From the NCBI GenBank assembly GCA_007115705.1, contig QXEO01001034.1, positions 3,766,212-3,830,211 of the forward strand: 64,000 nucleotides of DNA, written 5' to 3'. The stretch is from Dactylis glomerata (Eukaryota; Streptophyta; Magnoliopsida; Poales; Poaceae). This document shows, piece by piece, positions 21,261 to 34,159 of the stretch (its first letter is position 1; each line of letters opens with the position of its first letter). The notes under the pieces were generated by a model, which searched no databases, was not told the origin of the DNA, and worked only from the letters and a program-made list of their open reading frames with translations. Made by a program: the position numbers and the translations under genes.

Positions 21261-21688
21261 CTCCGATAGTACTTTGTTGGGGTAGTGTCACCAGACTATA
21301 CGACCAATACAATGTAAAGCACTCGCTCATATATGGAACCACAACATATCAGCCATACTAATCGGGTAAAAAAAAAAAGCAGCCATACTAATTGGAGCAT
21401 CATCAGCATCAGTAGAATTTCTACGTCGCACACAGAGATGGACGCTTCATTAATCCGCCGCCACTCCCTCAGCTCATATACATTCATCACACGTACGGCG
21501 CCATCTCCAAACACCACACAACAAGTAGAAATGGCAGATTCAAGCAGAAACCCTCATCAGATCGCACGCATCAAGGATAGCTAGCAGAGCAGAGCACGCC
21601 AGCCCCAATTAGCATCCGTTCGGTTATAGGTACACCGGCGATCGACAGACATAAAACTCACTCACTCTTCAGCGCTCGCAGCGGCAGC

Positions 21689-23292
21689 TCATTGCGCCCG
21701 CTCTCTGATGACGTCGAATCCCATCTCGGAGGCGTCGGTGGCCTGCACCTCATAGTGGACGCCGTCGAGCACCCGCCGGAGGCCTTGCTTCGACGTCGCG
21801 TACAGAATCTTGGCCCTTATCCTGGATGCCGCCGGCGACCTGCAAAGCAACGAATCAATCAGACCCACTGCCGATGGTTGTGGCTGCATCCCAATCCCAC
21901 TGAATTGTATGCACTCGATCGCATCAGACAACGCAACAGCAGCAGTTGCCATCAAACAGAGCGCTTTAGCAAAAGGAGACCACCGGAGCTGGTGGTGGAC
22001 TTGCTAACAGTACTTAAATAACCATTCTGATTTTTTGATGAGGGGTCTATAAACAATTCTAGTACTACAGAAGAAGGAAGGACAGACAGATCTGCACAAC
22101 AGATGGATCCACCCCAGATCTGATCTGATTAAAGACCCTGCCTTAGCTGTGGATCCATGGAAAGTACTAAAGACAACAGTAATGGTACAATTAAAAGATG
22201 CCGGGCAGGGAGAAAGAAGGATGTTGATGGCCGTGTCAAGAAAGTTTGGTCCCTGTCATGATCTCGACTAATAAAGCTGCATTCGAGTTTGACAAGGCAG
22301 CGGGGATTGGTGGGGGCAAGCATATCCTTTGTGGAAAATAGAAAAAGTTTGATGCGTATTCCTCCTTTCCTTTGTGATAAGGATGCGGGGACTGATTGCG
22401 GAGTCATTTGGTCTGCAGATTTCTAGTCAAATTCTTGATGCTCCCTGGCACCTTGGTCTGTGCAGAGGAGGTGCTCCTATCTCAGTGACCATGCAAGATG
22501 TGATTGTAATTATATTTATATTTTATTATTGCACGAATAACACTTACGTCATGTAATTACCAACTTAATTTAGCGTTTTCGGTAGCGCACAAGACAAAAA
22601 AAAGGATTTGGTTCATTAGCCAGTTGGCAGTTGCCGTAATTTACGAATGACTTGCGCATCTTCCAAACTGTAGTTGAGCTTGCAGAGAAAAACTTGACAG
22701 CCACGGTTTGGACAATCAAAGCTGTTCATTAGTAATACCGTGCGCAGCCAGCAAGGAATGCCTAAGCTAGAATCAAGACCTTGCTAGCTTTCCTAATTCC
22801 GAAGGAAATACTTCCGGCTAGCAATCAATCAATTCAAGATCGAGGTAGTAAATCCTTGCGCTGATAGAATTGATTAATAAGGAGGGTAAAAATAGAAGGG
22901 AGTGATTTACCAGGCGATGAAGAAGATCTTGCTCTTCTGGCAGTTGTCGACGGAGACGAAGTCGAAGTCGAAGACGGCGTAGCGGCAGTCGTCCTTGGGC
23001 AGCGCGGCGACGAGCTGCTCGTACCCCTCGCCGGGGCCGCCCACCTTGTCCACCAGCACGGCGCGGGTCTTCTCGTCGATCTTGTACACCACGAACCGGT
23101 GCACCTTCTTCCACTTCATCTCCGTGAACCAGCTCTTGCACTCGTCCTTGATGTTCATCCCCTGAGTCGCCTGCGGGCACCACCACAAACACAAAAACGC
23201 TGTGAATCCATGCGATTGCGATGCCCCTGGCTGCGCTGGCGAAACGCTGAGATGAGATGCTGGGTTCTTACCATCTTGTAAGCCATTGCCAT
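21689..23292 (-). CDS. ADF5: Actin-depolymerizing factor, ADF5 type
   Basis: Three exons, 23292-23272, 23170-22911 and 21839-21689, with GT-AG introns (phases 0 and 2), give an intact 143-residue protein, the normal ADF length. The product is a cytoplasmic and nuclear actin-binding protein of the cofilin fold. It has the MAMAYKM start, the KWKKVHRFVVYKI segment, DCRYAVFDFDFV, QKSKIFFIAWSP and RIRAKILYATSK, the long actin-binding helix. The MAMA(F/Y)KM start and MKWKKVHR segment match the ADF5 subclass, whose Arabidopsis member bundles actin filaments instead of severing them. A very short first coding exon (seven codons) before a first intron is usual for plant ADFs. I see no disabling change, so this is the best candidate for a functional gene in the window. 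The sequence from 21261 to 21688 is its probable 3' untranslated region and flank. Confidence 0.95.
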
Positions 23293-23466
23293 GGCTGAAG
23301 GTCGTCGCTGGTGGGCGCAGCGACGGTGAGGGAAAGGGTCGGTGAAGGGAGGGAGGGTTCTTCTTTGTTGGTGGTTTGAGGAGGGGTGAGGAGGAGAGCT
23401 CTTCTTTCTTGTGCTGCGTGGGTTTGGTCCTCTTGTGTCTGGACAATTAGGTGAGGTCAGGTCGAC

Positions 23467-23472
23467 TTTATA
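23467..23472 (-). promoter_or_regulatory. TATA box of the ADF5-type gene
   Basis: TATAAA on the minus strand lies 175 bp upstream of the start codon at 23292, leaving a leader of about 145 bp. It is the only good TATA match in the expected interval. Confidence 0.6.
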
Positions 23473-24045
23473 CAAAAGAAGTGCGGCAAGCAGCCTAAAA
23501 TTCCATCCTGCTCTTAAAAAAAAAGGAAAAGCCAGAATGCAATTTGGTACTGGCCATTACCCCACCCATGCCTGTGTTGCCTGCACGCATGCCCGTTTTT
23601 TCCAAAATATATAAATAAAATTATCATGTTTGCACTATACAAAGGAACTTTTAAAAAATATCCAAAAAGTCAATTCTCTTTCATGACAATGGTCAAAACC
23701 AAGGAGGGGTGCTCTGGCTTCACGGAGGCGCAACACTATATCTTAAGTGGGTTTTTTTAGGTACATCTTCAATGGGTTTGTACGTGTTGAAAAAATCTTA
23801 AGCACTTTGATTTATGTTCTTCCCCAACTTTGACTCTAGGTCGCCATTGGTCAAGAATGTTTGAGTGCTTGTCTTGTCCACCTTAATTTCTAGTGCTAAC
23901 CGGTGCATATTTACACATAATAATCTATTTTACATTTTTAATTACAAATGTAATTGTAGTTAAGGCATGAAATGAAGTTGAGACGATGCAACAGAGATAC
24001 CGGTTGCCGCGATTTAGTTGAAACTCGTGTCTTAGTTGACAACCG
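23473..24045. other. Upstream flank of the ADF5-type gene
   Basis: Mixed-composition DNA without a credible coding frame. It probably contains the distal promoter of the ADF gene. Nothing specific was recognised. Confidence 0.3.
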
Positions 24046-24610
24046 AGTGTTTTTTTTTTTGAAAAGTCCACTGGTCTATTCATAATTCTTAACAACAGTA
24101 GCTCAAAAGTAAGAAAATTACAAATAGATTCTTGAACCACATAGCGACGACTACAAACACTCAAGCAAGCGGAAGTACGGCTTGTTGTAGTAGGTGAACC
24201 GGAAGTCGTCATGCTAAAGACCCAAGGGACTAACGCACGAGAGCAACTATCGTCACTGATGAAGAAAATTGTAGATCGAAAGGAACACCGGCAAAAACCG
24301 GCGGCCGGAACCACACCTCCACATGCCCTCCGACAACGCTAGACGCACCACCCAAAATGAGGGTTATACGGGGAGGAATTTATTCCATCTTTAGGGAGTC
24401 ATCGCTGCGACAAAAAAAAAACCAAAAATGCAAGAAACGAAGCCCTCCCACCGACAAGCACCGGGATCTAGCACGCCTCCATGGCTGTAAGGCCAGAGGA
24501 CGCGAAAGAGATCACCGACGGCACCGATGGAAGGCAGGGAAAACCTATCGCTTGTGTGTCTCAAGAGTTCGAAACGAAGCTGTATGTGTTGCTCTAGTTT
24601 TGTAATTGAC
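24046..24610 (-). mobile_element. Non-LTR retroelement 3' fragment (LINE-like)
   Basis: Read on the minus strand this is a GC-rich, frame-poor sequence that ends in a poly-A run of about 11 bases at 24050-24060 (poly-T on the plus strand). Text such as GTGGTTCAAGAATC and GTCCCTTGGGTCTTTAGC has the style of plant LINE 3' untranslated regions. There is no reverse transcriptase and no clear target-site duplication, so the call stays tentative. Confidence 0.4.
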
Positions 24611-27137
24611 ACGCGTGTTGTAGCTGAGATGATGCAGTCGAAGCAGATTATGTTGTTAAATACACGAGTCATAGTTGAGACTATAGAGTCGAGATGCAAG
24701 TTTAGCGGAGAAACCGTCTACTCGATTGCCACAGAGTAAATGTTTACCTTGAGATTTTGTTATTTGGACGCGGCTAGTTCTCGGCCGATCTAGAACTAAC
24801 TTAACTCTCAGTCGATTTCATGTGCAATCCACATGTAATGAGAGAAAAAATGTGCAATTCATGCGTAAGTGAAAGAAGAGATGGCAATTGCAATTATCAT
24901 GCAGACGAATCACGCTGGAAATCTAATGACAGCGGAGTCGACCTAAAACTAGCGTAATTCTTGATCGACATATAACTAGCAGAAGTAGAAAAAAATGATT
25001 ATGTGTGTGCAATAATCGTTTTGCATAACGAGAAGCGACGTGACACGCCACATCAAGGAGCAGTACGACGCTACGGCGTGCAATCATGGTCACAGTGAAC
25101 CGGCGATGATGCCATCTCGCGGCAGGACGATCTCTCCCGAGATTTTGGCACTGGTCACCCGGCGTACGAGACCGTGGGGCATGGGAAGACGCTACCGCAC
25201 GCTCCGCCTAGGATCGAATCTACCTACGCGCCCATTCCCCACACCCATTCTTGGCTTGAAAGGCAAGGGAGGAAAGGTAGCCGGAGCCCATTCGCCATTG
25301 GCCCCCGATCGAGAAAAGAAGAGAAAGCGGTGGCGACCGGGGTAGGTTCTCTTTGCTGAGTTGCTGCGCTTTCTCTGTTTTCCTCGCATCCACAGTAGGG
25401 GAGGGGCTCCACGTGCGTGCTGGTGCTGCCGGTGTCGGTGATCTGAGCCACGGATGGTGCGCAGCACGAGCGAGAGAGAAGAGACGCAGGAGCATGTTTT
25501 TTGTTTTGGACGTGCGCGTGCGAGGTTTTAGGTGGGACGAGGCGACCCGCTCGCGCGCTCGAAATTAAAAGCCTGCTGCGTGCTCTGGGTTGATCGCGCC
25601 GTGCGGGGCTGCGTTTCAACCTCCGGATTCATGAGGTGCAGTGCACAGTACTGCTGCCATATGGTCACCGGTGGCATCAGTGCATCACTTTCTTCTTCTG
25701 GCGGGGGAGAGGCATTTATCACGCGGGCCAAACACCCCACGTACTGTACTACACATGATCAGCATAATGCAGAGCCTAATTCGTACTGTGAACAGAGATC
25801 GCACGAACATCACGGGACATGGTTTTTCTGTTGGAGATATAAGCGCGAAACTTGCTAAAGCCAGGCCACTTTCCTTTACAATCATTAAAGCCATTGAGCC
25901 GGGTAGGTATAGGTAAACATGATGAGCCTACTTAGCTAGTCTGGTAGTATGATTTCGCAGAATTACCTTAGGTCTAGCAACTGTTTACTACAGTGAGTCA
26001 TGTCCCCGACGAGTAATCATGTTTTGGCGCTTTGAGGTGAGCAAGCTCACTCATGAGTAATCACCGGTTGTTTAGGCTAGTAGCTAGGTAGCTTTACATT
26101 GCTGATTTTTCCTTGTTCCAGATGATTTTGAGTCAATCGACGGTTACACAGAGCATATGGAAAATGATGGAGGAATAGTAAACGAAAACAAACTATTGTG
26201 ATGTGTATTATTTCCTTTTTATTAGTTGAGTATTCCATACTGAAAGTCAATATTACAACTAGTACATAAATCCTCTGAACTTTTCTCTGTCTCTCCTCTG
26301 CTATTCAACGAATTTTGTACTGCATTTTTAAACCATTTCGGTTGCGTCAATGATTGAACCACGGCGCGCACTTAAATCTCCAGACGCGATCAGAACGCCG
26401 CGTCCCCTAACAAATCGAAGACGTGCGGTGGTAGGACCCTTGACAGCGGAAGGACGACGGAGACGGAGACATCTGACGAGAAAGTCAGATACAACTAGAC
26501 AAGAATGCGGTATTGTGGCTGCTGCACAACTGTCTGACAGAGGTTTTGGGAGGAGCATGTACAGTGGATGGGATCGGAATCCGATCGCCGACGAGGAGAC
26601 CCGGCCAAGCGCGACAGCTTATCGCCCGACCTGGCTGGCGAAGAAAAAGCTCGGCGGCTTCATGGGCGAGGGAGTGCGCGACACGCCCGTTCGTCCGCAC
26701 GCGCGGGGCGACGACGACGACGAACGCAAAAGCCACCGCCAGTTGGCTAGAAAAGAGGGACGGAAAGCGATGTGTCATCACCTCGCCGTCGATCCGTACC
26801 GGAAGAGAAATGCGGCGAGGCTCCCCCTGTCACTGATGTAGACGACGGGCGGGACGCCGGCGAGCGATGGGGTCCTCCCTGATTGGGTTATGCGGAGCCT
26901 AGCGAACGTTTGGGCGCTGGTCTAAACGGAATCAAAGGACAGGAAGGCCGGAGAAGCACCGATTGGCCCCGTATTGTTAGCGTCGAGATGCAGTGCTTGA
27001 ATTAGGCGCAGACGCGTGCGTGCGTGCGCGTGTGCATCGGTTGGTCTTGGATGGCGACGCGGTCTGTCGATGGATCCTGGTCATGGTGGACAAGGAGCTC
27101 TGGCCAAAGGGGATCATGTCTCTAATTCTCAGATTTT
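24611..27137. other. Intergenic region, nothing recognised
   Basis: About 2.5 kb without a supported gene. Two GC-rich, CpG-rich patches (about 25170-25560 and 26340-26880) contain overlapping open frames on both strands, but their translations are low-complexity, rich in Arg and Pro, and resemble no family I know. They could be promoter or first-exon relics of a lost gene. Confidence 0.35.
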
Positions 27138-27712
27138 TTTTTTGAGGGCACTATAATTCCTAGACGATGTCGGTAATGTGCGGCGCACCATAAACCCGGG
27201 CTCTGGGCTGGGGCCGAAAAAGTCCAAAGCTAAAAATAGACCTGAGCCCAACCGTCAGGCCTATAAATCAGGCCCAAGCTCGGCCCAACAATAGCCTAAA
27301 TCGTGTATTTCCTCCACCCACACCCAGCATGGCCCAATGTCCGGGCTCAATTTTTCGGCTTGAGCCGCCTCGACATGCAAGCATAGCCCAGGATTTTCGG
27401 GTCGGGCTTCCCATGCCTAGGGCTACCGCACCAATAAATATCACTGAACTGATAGTTCATAAGAAACAGAACATTAATAAAAGTATGAGAAACTTGTAAA
27501 AGAACGCCACCGTTTAGGTAGAGAACCACTGTCATTGTCGATTGTGATACCAAACAACCATTTTTGGGGCAGGATCGTGACAGATTGCACCGACCGTTTG
27601 TACCGACATGTCGGGTGGCACAAATTCCAGCACACTTTGTGACTCAACGATTTTAATTACAAGTCCACCTCTAAGCACCTTCTAGATTTTTCATTTTGGG
27701 CATTATGTCAAG

Positions 27713-27879
27713 CAGTGGCAGAGCTAGCTCCCGGCGACCCTAGGAAACTGGCCGGGCTCAGCCATGGAATTTGAGCACAACATGAAGATTACGAAAGGGG
27801 ATCAATAGGGAAAAAACTAAGCTAGTTCATGCCCTTCGTTCACTGCCCATGTTGTATTTTCTATCTAGCTCCGCCACTG
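27713..27879. mobile_element. hAT-type MITE, complete, in array unit 1
   Basis: A 167-bp element with inverted ends CAGTGGCAGAGCTAG and CTAGCTCCGCCACTG. It is flanked by ATGTCAAG (27705-27712) and GTGTCAAG (27880-27887), an 8-bp duplication with one mismatch. It is non-coding and hAT-like. Confidence 0.8.
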
Positions 27880-30800
27880 GTGTCAAGCACTATGTGTGCA
27901 CCGTCTCACCTAAAGTTGTCGGTAATGTGCGGCGCACCATAAACCTAGGGTTTGGGCTGGGTCAAAAAAACCTAAAGCTAAAAGTAGACCTAAGCCCATC
28001 CCGAGCCCGACCATCTGGCCTATAAATCAAGCCCAAACCCGATCCAACTGTAGCCTAAATCACGTATTTCCTCCACCTGCACCCCATCCTGGACCAATGT
28101 TTGGGCTCAATTTTCTGGCTTGAGCCCGCCTCGACATGCAAGCCTGGCCTGAAAATTTTAGGTCGGGCTTCCCATATGCCCATGTCTAGCGTACCAATAA
28201 ATATCACTGAACCGATAGTTTATAAGAAAGGGAACATCAATAAAAGTACGAGAAACTTGGAAAAAGAACACCACCTTTGAGCTATTTGACTCAACGATTA
28301 AACTTACAAGTCCACCTCTGAGCACCTTCTGGATTTATCATTTTGGGCATTGTGTCAAGCAGTGGCGGAGCTAGCTCCCAACGACCCCAGGCAGCTGGCC
28401 GGGCTCAGCCATGGAATATGAGCACAACATGAAGATTACGAAAGGAGATCAATGGGGGGAAAACTAAGCTAGTTCATGCCTTCGTTCACTACCCATGCTG
28501 TATTTTCTATAGGGATCATGTCTCTAATTCCCAGATGATCTCGATAATGTGCAGCGCACCATAAACCTGGGCTTTGGGCTAGGTCCAAAAAAACACTAAG
28601 CTAAAAGTAGACCTAAGCCCATCCCTAGCACGACCGTCCTACCTATAAATCAAGCCCAAGCCCGGTCCAACTGTAGCCTAAATCACGTATTTCCTCCACC
28701 TGCACCCCATCCTGGCCCAATGTTCGGGCTCAATTTTCTGGCTTGAGCCCGCCTCGACATGCAAGCCTAGCCTGGAAATTTTAGGCCGGGCTTCCCATGC
28801 CCATGTCTAGCGCACCAATAAATATCACCGAACCGATAGTTCATAAGAAAGGGAACATCAATAAAAGTACGAGACACTTGGAAAAGAACACCACCTTTGA
28901 GCTATTTGACTCAACAATTAAAATTACAAGTCCACCTTTGAGCACCTTCTGGATTTATCATTTTGGGCATTGTGTCAAGAAGTGGCGGAGCTAGCTCCCA
29001 GCGACCCCAGGCAGCTAGCCGGGCTCAGCCATGGAATATGAGCACAACATGAAGATTACGAAAGGAGATCAATGGGGGGAAAACTAAGCTAGTTCATGCC
29101 TTCGTTCACTGCCCATGTTGTATTTTCTAAAGGGATCATGTCTCTAATTCCCAGATGATGTCGGTAATGTGCAGCGCACCATAAACCTAGGCTTTGGGAT
29201 GGGTCCAAAAAAAAACCAAAGCTAAAAGTAGACCTAAGCCCATCCCGAGCCCGACCGTCCGGCCTATAAATCAAGCCCAAGCCCGGTCCAACTGTAGCCT
29301 AAACACGTATTTCTTCCACCTGCACCCCATCCTGGCCCAATGTTCGGGCTCAATCTTCTGGCTTGAGCCCACCTCGACATGCAAGCCTGGCCTGGAAATT
29401 TCAGGTCGGGCTTCCCATGCCCATGTCTAGCACACCAATAAATATCACTAAACTGATAGTTCATAAGAAAGGGAACATCAATAAAAGTATGAGAAACTTG
29501 GAAAAGAACATCACCTTTGAGCTATTTGACTCAACAATTAAAATTACAAGTCCACCTCTGAGCACCTTCTGGATTTATCATTTTGGGCAATGTGTCAAGC
29601 AGTGGCGGAGCTAGCTCCCAGCGACCCCAGGCAGCTGGCCGGGCTCAGCCATGGAATATGAGCACAACATGAAGATTACGAAAGGAGATCAATGGGGGGA
29701 AAACTAAGTTAGTTCATGCCTTCATTCACTGCCCATGCTGTATTTTCTATAGGGATCATGTCTCTAATTCCCAGATGATGTCGGTAATGTGCAGCGCACC
29801 ATAAACCTGGGCTTTGGGCTGGGTCCAAAAAAACCCAAAGCTAAAAGTAGACCTAAGCCCATCCCGAGCCCGACCGTCCGGCCTATAAATCAAGCCCAAG
29901 CCTGGTCCAACTGTAGCCTAAATCACGTATTTCCTCCACCTGCACCCTATCCTAGCCCAATGTTCGGGCTCAATTTTCTGGCTTGAGCCCGCCTCGACAT
30001 GCAAGCCCAGCCTGGAAATTTCAGGCCAGGCTTCCCGTGCCCATGTCTAGCGCACTAATAAATATCACTGAACCGATAGTTCATAAGAAAGGGAACATCA
30101 ATAAAAGTATGAGAAACTTGGAAAAGAACACCACCTTTGAGCTATTAGACTCAACAATTAAAATTTCAAGTCCACCTCTGAGCACCTTCTGGATTTATCA
30201 TTTTGGGCATTGTGTCAGGCAGTGGCGGAGCTAGCTCCCAGCGACCCAAGGCAGCTGGCCGGGCTCAGCCATGGAATATGAGCACAACATGAAGATTACG
30301 AAAGGAGATCAATGGGGGGAAAACTAAGCTAGTTCATGCCTTCGTTCACTGCCCATGCTGTATTTTCTATAGGGATCATGTCTCTAATTCCCAGATGATG
30401 TCGGTAATATGCAGCGCACCATAAACCTGGGCTTTGGGCTAGGTCTAAAAAAACCAAAGCTAAAAGTAGACCTAAGCCCATCCTGAGCCCGACCGTCCGT
30501 CCTATAAATCAAGCCCAAGCCCGGTCCAACTGTAGCATAAATCACATATTTCCTCCACCCGCACCCCGTCCTGGCTCAATGTTCGGGCTCAATTTTCTGG
30601 CTTGAGCCCGCCTCGACATGCAAGCTTGGCCTAGAAATTTCAGGCCGGGCTTCCCATGCCCATGTCTAGCGCACCAATAAATATCACTGAACTGATAGTT
30701 CATAAGAAAGGGAACATCAATAAAAGTACGAGAAACTTGGAAAAGAACACCACCTTTGAGCTATTTGACTCAACGATTAAAATTACAAGTCCACCTCTGA

Positions 30801-32699
30801 GCACCTTCTGGATTTATCATTTTGGGCATTGTGTCAAGCAGTGGCGGAGCTAGCTCCCAGCGACCCCAGGCAGCTGGCCGGGCTCAGCCATGGAATATGA
30901 GCACAACATGAAGATTACGAAAGGAGATCAATGGGGGGGGAAACTAGGCTAGTTCATGCCTTTGTTCACTGCCCATGTTGTATTTTCTATAGGGATCATG
31001 TCTCTAATTCCCTGATGATGTCGGTAATGTGCAGCACACCATAAACCTGGGCTTTGGGCTGGGTCCGAAAAAAACCTAAAGCTAAAAGTAGACCTAAGCC
31101 CATCCCGAGCCCAATCGTCCGGCCTATAAATCAAGCCCAAGCCCTGTCCAACTGTAGCCTAAATCACGTATTTCCTCCACCTGCACCCCATCCTGGCCTA
31201 ATGTTCGGGCTCAATTTTCTGGCTTGAGCCCGCCTCGACATGCAAGCCTGGCCTGGAAATTTCAGGTCGGGCTTCCCATGCCCATGTCTAGCGCACCAAT
31301 AAATATCACTGAACCGATAGTTCATAAGAAAAGGAACATCAATAAAAGTATGAGAAACTTGGAAAAGAACACCAACTTTGAGCTATTTGACTCAACAATT
31401 AAAATTACAAGTCCACCTCTTAGCACCTTCTGGATTTATCATTTTGGGCATTGTGTCAAGCAGTGGCGGAGCTAGCTCCCAGCGACCCCAGGCAGCTGGC
31501 CGGGCTCAGCCATGGAATATGAGCACAACATGAAGATTACGAAAGGAGATCAATGGGGGGAAAACTAAGCTAGTTCATGCCTTCGTTCACTACCCATGCT
31601 GTATTTTCTATAGGGATCATGTCTCTAATTCCCAGATGATGTCGGTAATATGCAGCGCACCATAAACCTGGGCTTTGGGCTAGGTCCAAAAAACCCAAAC
31701 CTAAAAGTAGACCTAAGCCCATCCCGAGCCCAGCCGTCCGGCCTATAAATCAAGCCCAAGCCCGGTCCAACTATAGCCTAAATCACGTATTTCCTCCACC
31801 TGCACCCCATCCTGGCCCAATGTTTGGGCTTAATTTTCTGGCTTGAGCCCGCCTCGACATGCAAGCTTGGCCCTAAAATTTCTGGCCGGGCTTGCCATAC
31901 CCATGTCTAGCGCACCAATAAATATCACTGAACCGATAGTTCATAAGAAAGGGAACATCAATAAAAGTACGAGAAACTTGGAAAAGAACACCACCTTTGA
32001 GCTATTTGACTCAACAATTAAAATTACAAGTCCACCTCTTAGCACCTTCTGGATTTATCATTTTGGGCATTGTGTCAAGCAGTGGCGGAGCTAGCTCCCA
32101 GCGACCCCAGGCAGCTGGCCGGGCTCAGCCATGGAATATGAGCACAACATGAAGATTACGAAAGGAGATCAATGGGGGGAAAACTAAGCTAGTTCATGCC
32201 TTCGTTCACTACCCATGCTGTATTTTCTATAGGGATCATGTCTCTAATTCCCAGATGATGTAGATAATGTGCAGCGCACCATAAACCTGGGCTTTGGGCT
32301 GGGCCCAAAAAAACACAAAGCTAAAAGTAGACCTAAGCCCATCCCGAGCATGACCGTCCGGCCTATAAATCAAGCCCAAGCCCGGTCCAACTGTAGCCTA
32401 AATCACGTATTTCCTCCACCTACACCCCATCCTGGCCCAATGTTTGGGCTCAATTTTCTGGATTGAGCCCGCCTCGACATGCAAGCCTGGCCTGGAAATT
32501 TCAGGCCGGGCTTCCCATGCCCATGTCTAGCGCTCCAATAAATATCACTGAACCGATAGTTCATAAGAAAGGGAACATCAATAAAAGTATGAGAAACTTG
32601 GAAAAGAACACCACCTTTGAGCTATTTGACTCAACAATTAAAATTACAAGTCCACCTCTGAGCACCTTCTGGATTTATCATTTTGGGCATTGTGTCAAG

Positions 32700-32864
32700 C
32701 AATGGCAGAGCTAGCTCCCAGCGACCCCAGGCAGCTGGCCGGGCTCAGCCAAGGAATATGAGCACAACATGAAGATTACGAAAGGAGATCAATGGGGGAA
32801 AACTAAGCTAGTTCATGCCTTCGTTCACTGCCCATGTTGTATTTTCTATATAACTCCGCCACTG
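32700..32864. mobile_element. hAT-type MITE, complete, in array unit 9
   Basis: A 165-bp copy of the MITE in unit 1, flanked by a perfect GTGTCAAG duplication (32692-32699 and 32865-32872). In units 2-8 the left end and left GTGTCAAG are present, but the right end is replaced by the start of the next unit. Confidence 0.82.
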
Positions 32865-32906
32865 GTGTCAAGCACTATGTGTGCACCGTCTCATCTGAAG
32901 TTGTCG

Positions 32907-33331
32907 ATGTCGACGGTTCATAGCATCACCGATGGAAGCCTCCCTAAACTGGAACGACGAGTCCACGATCTCTTCATCATCATCCTTTTTGTTCACGCTA
33001 AAGGAATCGAGTCAAGGGACAGGAGCACACCGAGCTCACTTGCTGATGGTCGGCATCATACCTGAGCGCTTCTGTGAGATCCTTTGATGAGATAATTGTG
33101 CTCAGTGAGAGTGAGATGTTGATCAGATTTAATGGTAAATATATTTTTACATTGCAACATTAAGGGAAAGTTCTTACAAATAGTGACTATTAGTAAGAGA
33201 CAATACTATATGGAGCTTACTAGGCATTGCCTCCAAGAGGGGATTATGCCAATTTCATCCAGTCGTATGCAAGAAGAAAATGAGGAGTCTCAATTCGCCA
33301 CAGAGGATGTTTGAAGTTACATGAGACATAT
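32907..33331. other. Spacer between the array and a copia LTR
   Basis: No recognisable gene or repeat. The sequence just after the array (GTTGTCGATGTCGACGG) resembles the unit start GATGTCGGTAATG, which may be the original flank into which the array expanded. Confidence 0.3.
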
Positions 33332-34158
33332 TGTTGGGGTTCGATGCAAATAACAAAAATATTATTTGTACGCAACCCCGAATTATCCAAGGATCTATCT
33401 ACTAGTAATGTTGTAATGGTAAACAGTAGTTCGGTGACATACCCTTGTAGATCGAACGTGGGGATTACGCTCCCGCACAAGCATTGATGATGAAGACAAC
33501 ATAGCTGACCTCAAGGTCGTGAAGATCTTGGAGCAACGACTCTGGCGCCACACGAGCAGAACCTCCGCATATTCGCACACGTACGGTGATCACGATGAAC
33601 TCCGGAATTCCCGATCCAGCCAGAAATGCGGGAGTAGATGGTGTTGGACGGAATCTAGAAACTCCGCAGCATGACGGGGTGCAGCGGTGGTGTGATCTCT
33701 ATCCTGCGCAGCCCTTCGGGAAGTCACGTGGGAGAGAGAGGTGGAGGAGGCCGGCGGCCAAGGAGAGGAGGGCGGTGGCCAGGTGGAGGAGGAGAGCATC
33801 CAGGGCTCTTGGAATTGTGTGTGCTCGATGTTTCCGAATATTACCAAAACCATCTCAAGCATCAAGATCCCTTAAGTGTGTTACCCGACGGTTCAAGAAC
33901 ACTACAGACATTACAGAGAACTCTCTCTCGTAAATGTTCATCTATCAGATCTGGATATCTATGATGATCCCTGTGCATTTTAGAGAGTTCTTTTAGTCGT
34001 TTCAAGGTAAGCATCGATGTACCTTTCCCTTTGCTTTACTGATACTAGCATAACCAAAGATCTGATCGTCGGTATTTCTGTACCTTGTTCAATCTTATTA
34101 CCGGCTAGTGTTGTTTAACTCATACCATGATATTCCATCCCTGTGACCTAGTCACATG
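33332..34158 (-). mobile_element. Truncated copia LTR (Angela/BARE-like)
   Basis: On the plus strand it begins TGTTGGGGTTCG at 33332. It shares segments with the LTR at 61612-63279 in the same order: ACG(C/T)TCCCGCACAA, the CCTTAAGTGTGT segment, ATCTGG and CTAGTCACATG. It breaks off at about 34158, where gypsy protease sequence starts. It is a diverged antisense LTR fragment with no coding content. Confidence 0.6.
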
Positions 34159-34159
34159 T

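Larger units (their letters stand above)
27138..32906. repeat. Tandem array of nine units of about 620 bp
   Basis: The motif GTCGGTAATGTGC(A/G)GCGCACC or a close variant recurs near 27165, 27917, 28537, 29158, 29777, 30397, 31018, 31639 and 32257. That is nine units with a period of 618-621 bp, except unit 1, which is longer (752 bp) because of an insert of about 130 bp near 27515-27645. Units 3-9 are most alike. Each unit contains GGGCT(C/T)-rich text, and units 2-9 share the conserved non-coding core, so short open frames (65-83 codons) reappear in most of them; these are by-products of the repetition. Units 1 and 9 end in a complete MITE, the other units in a truncated one. Confidence 0.92.

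Noticed and set aside
22907..23446. A 179-codon minus-strand frame extending the ADF exon upstream
   Set aside because: The extension reads through the first intron. The spliced model with the MAMAYKM exon matches the ADF5 family.
24357..26841. Several open frames of 70-163 codons on both strands in the GC-rich intergenic patches
   Set aside because: They overlap one another on both strands, are rich in Arg and Pro, and lack recognisable domains or splice structure.
28797..32714. A conserved open frame of 65-83 codons repeated in most array units
   Set aside because: It is conserved only because the units are near-identical copies. It has no recognisable domain, it overlaps the MITE edge, and unit 1 breaks it.
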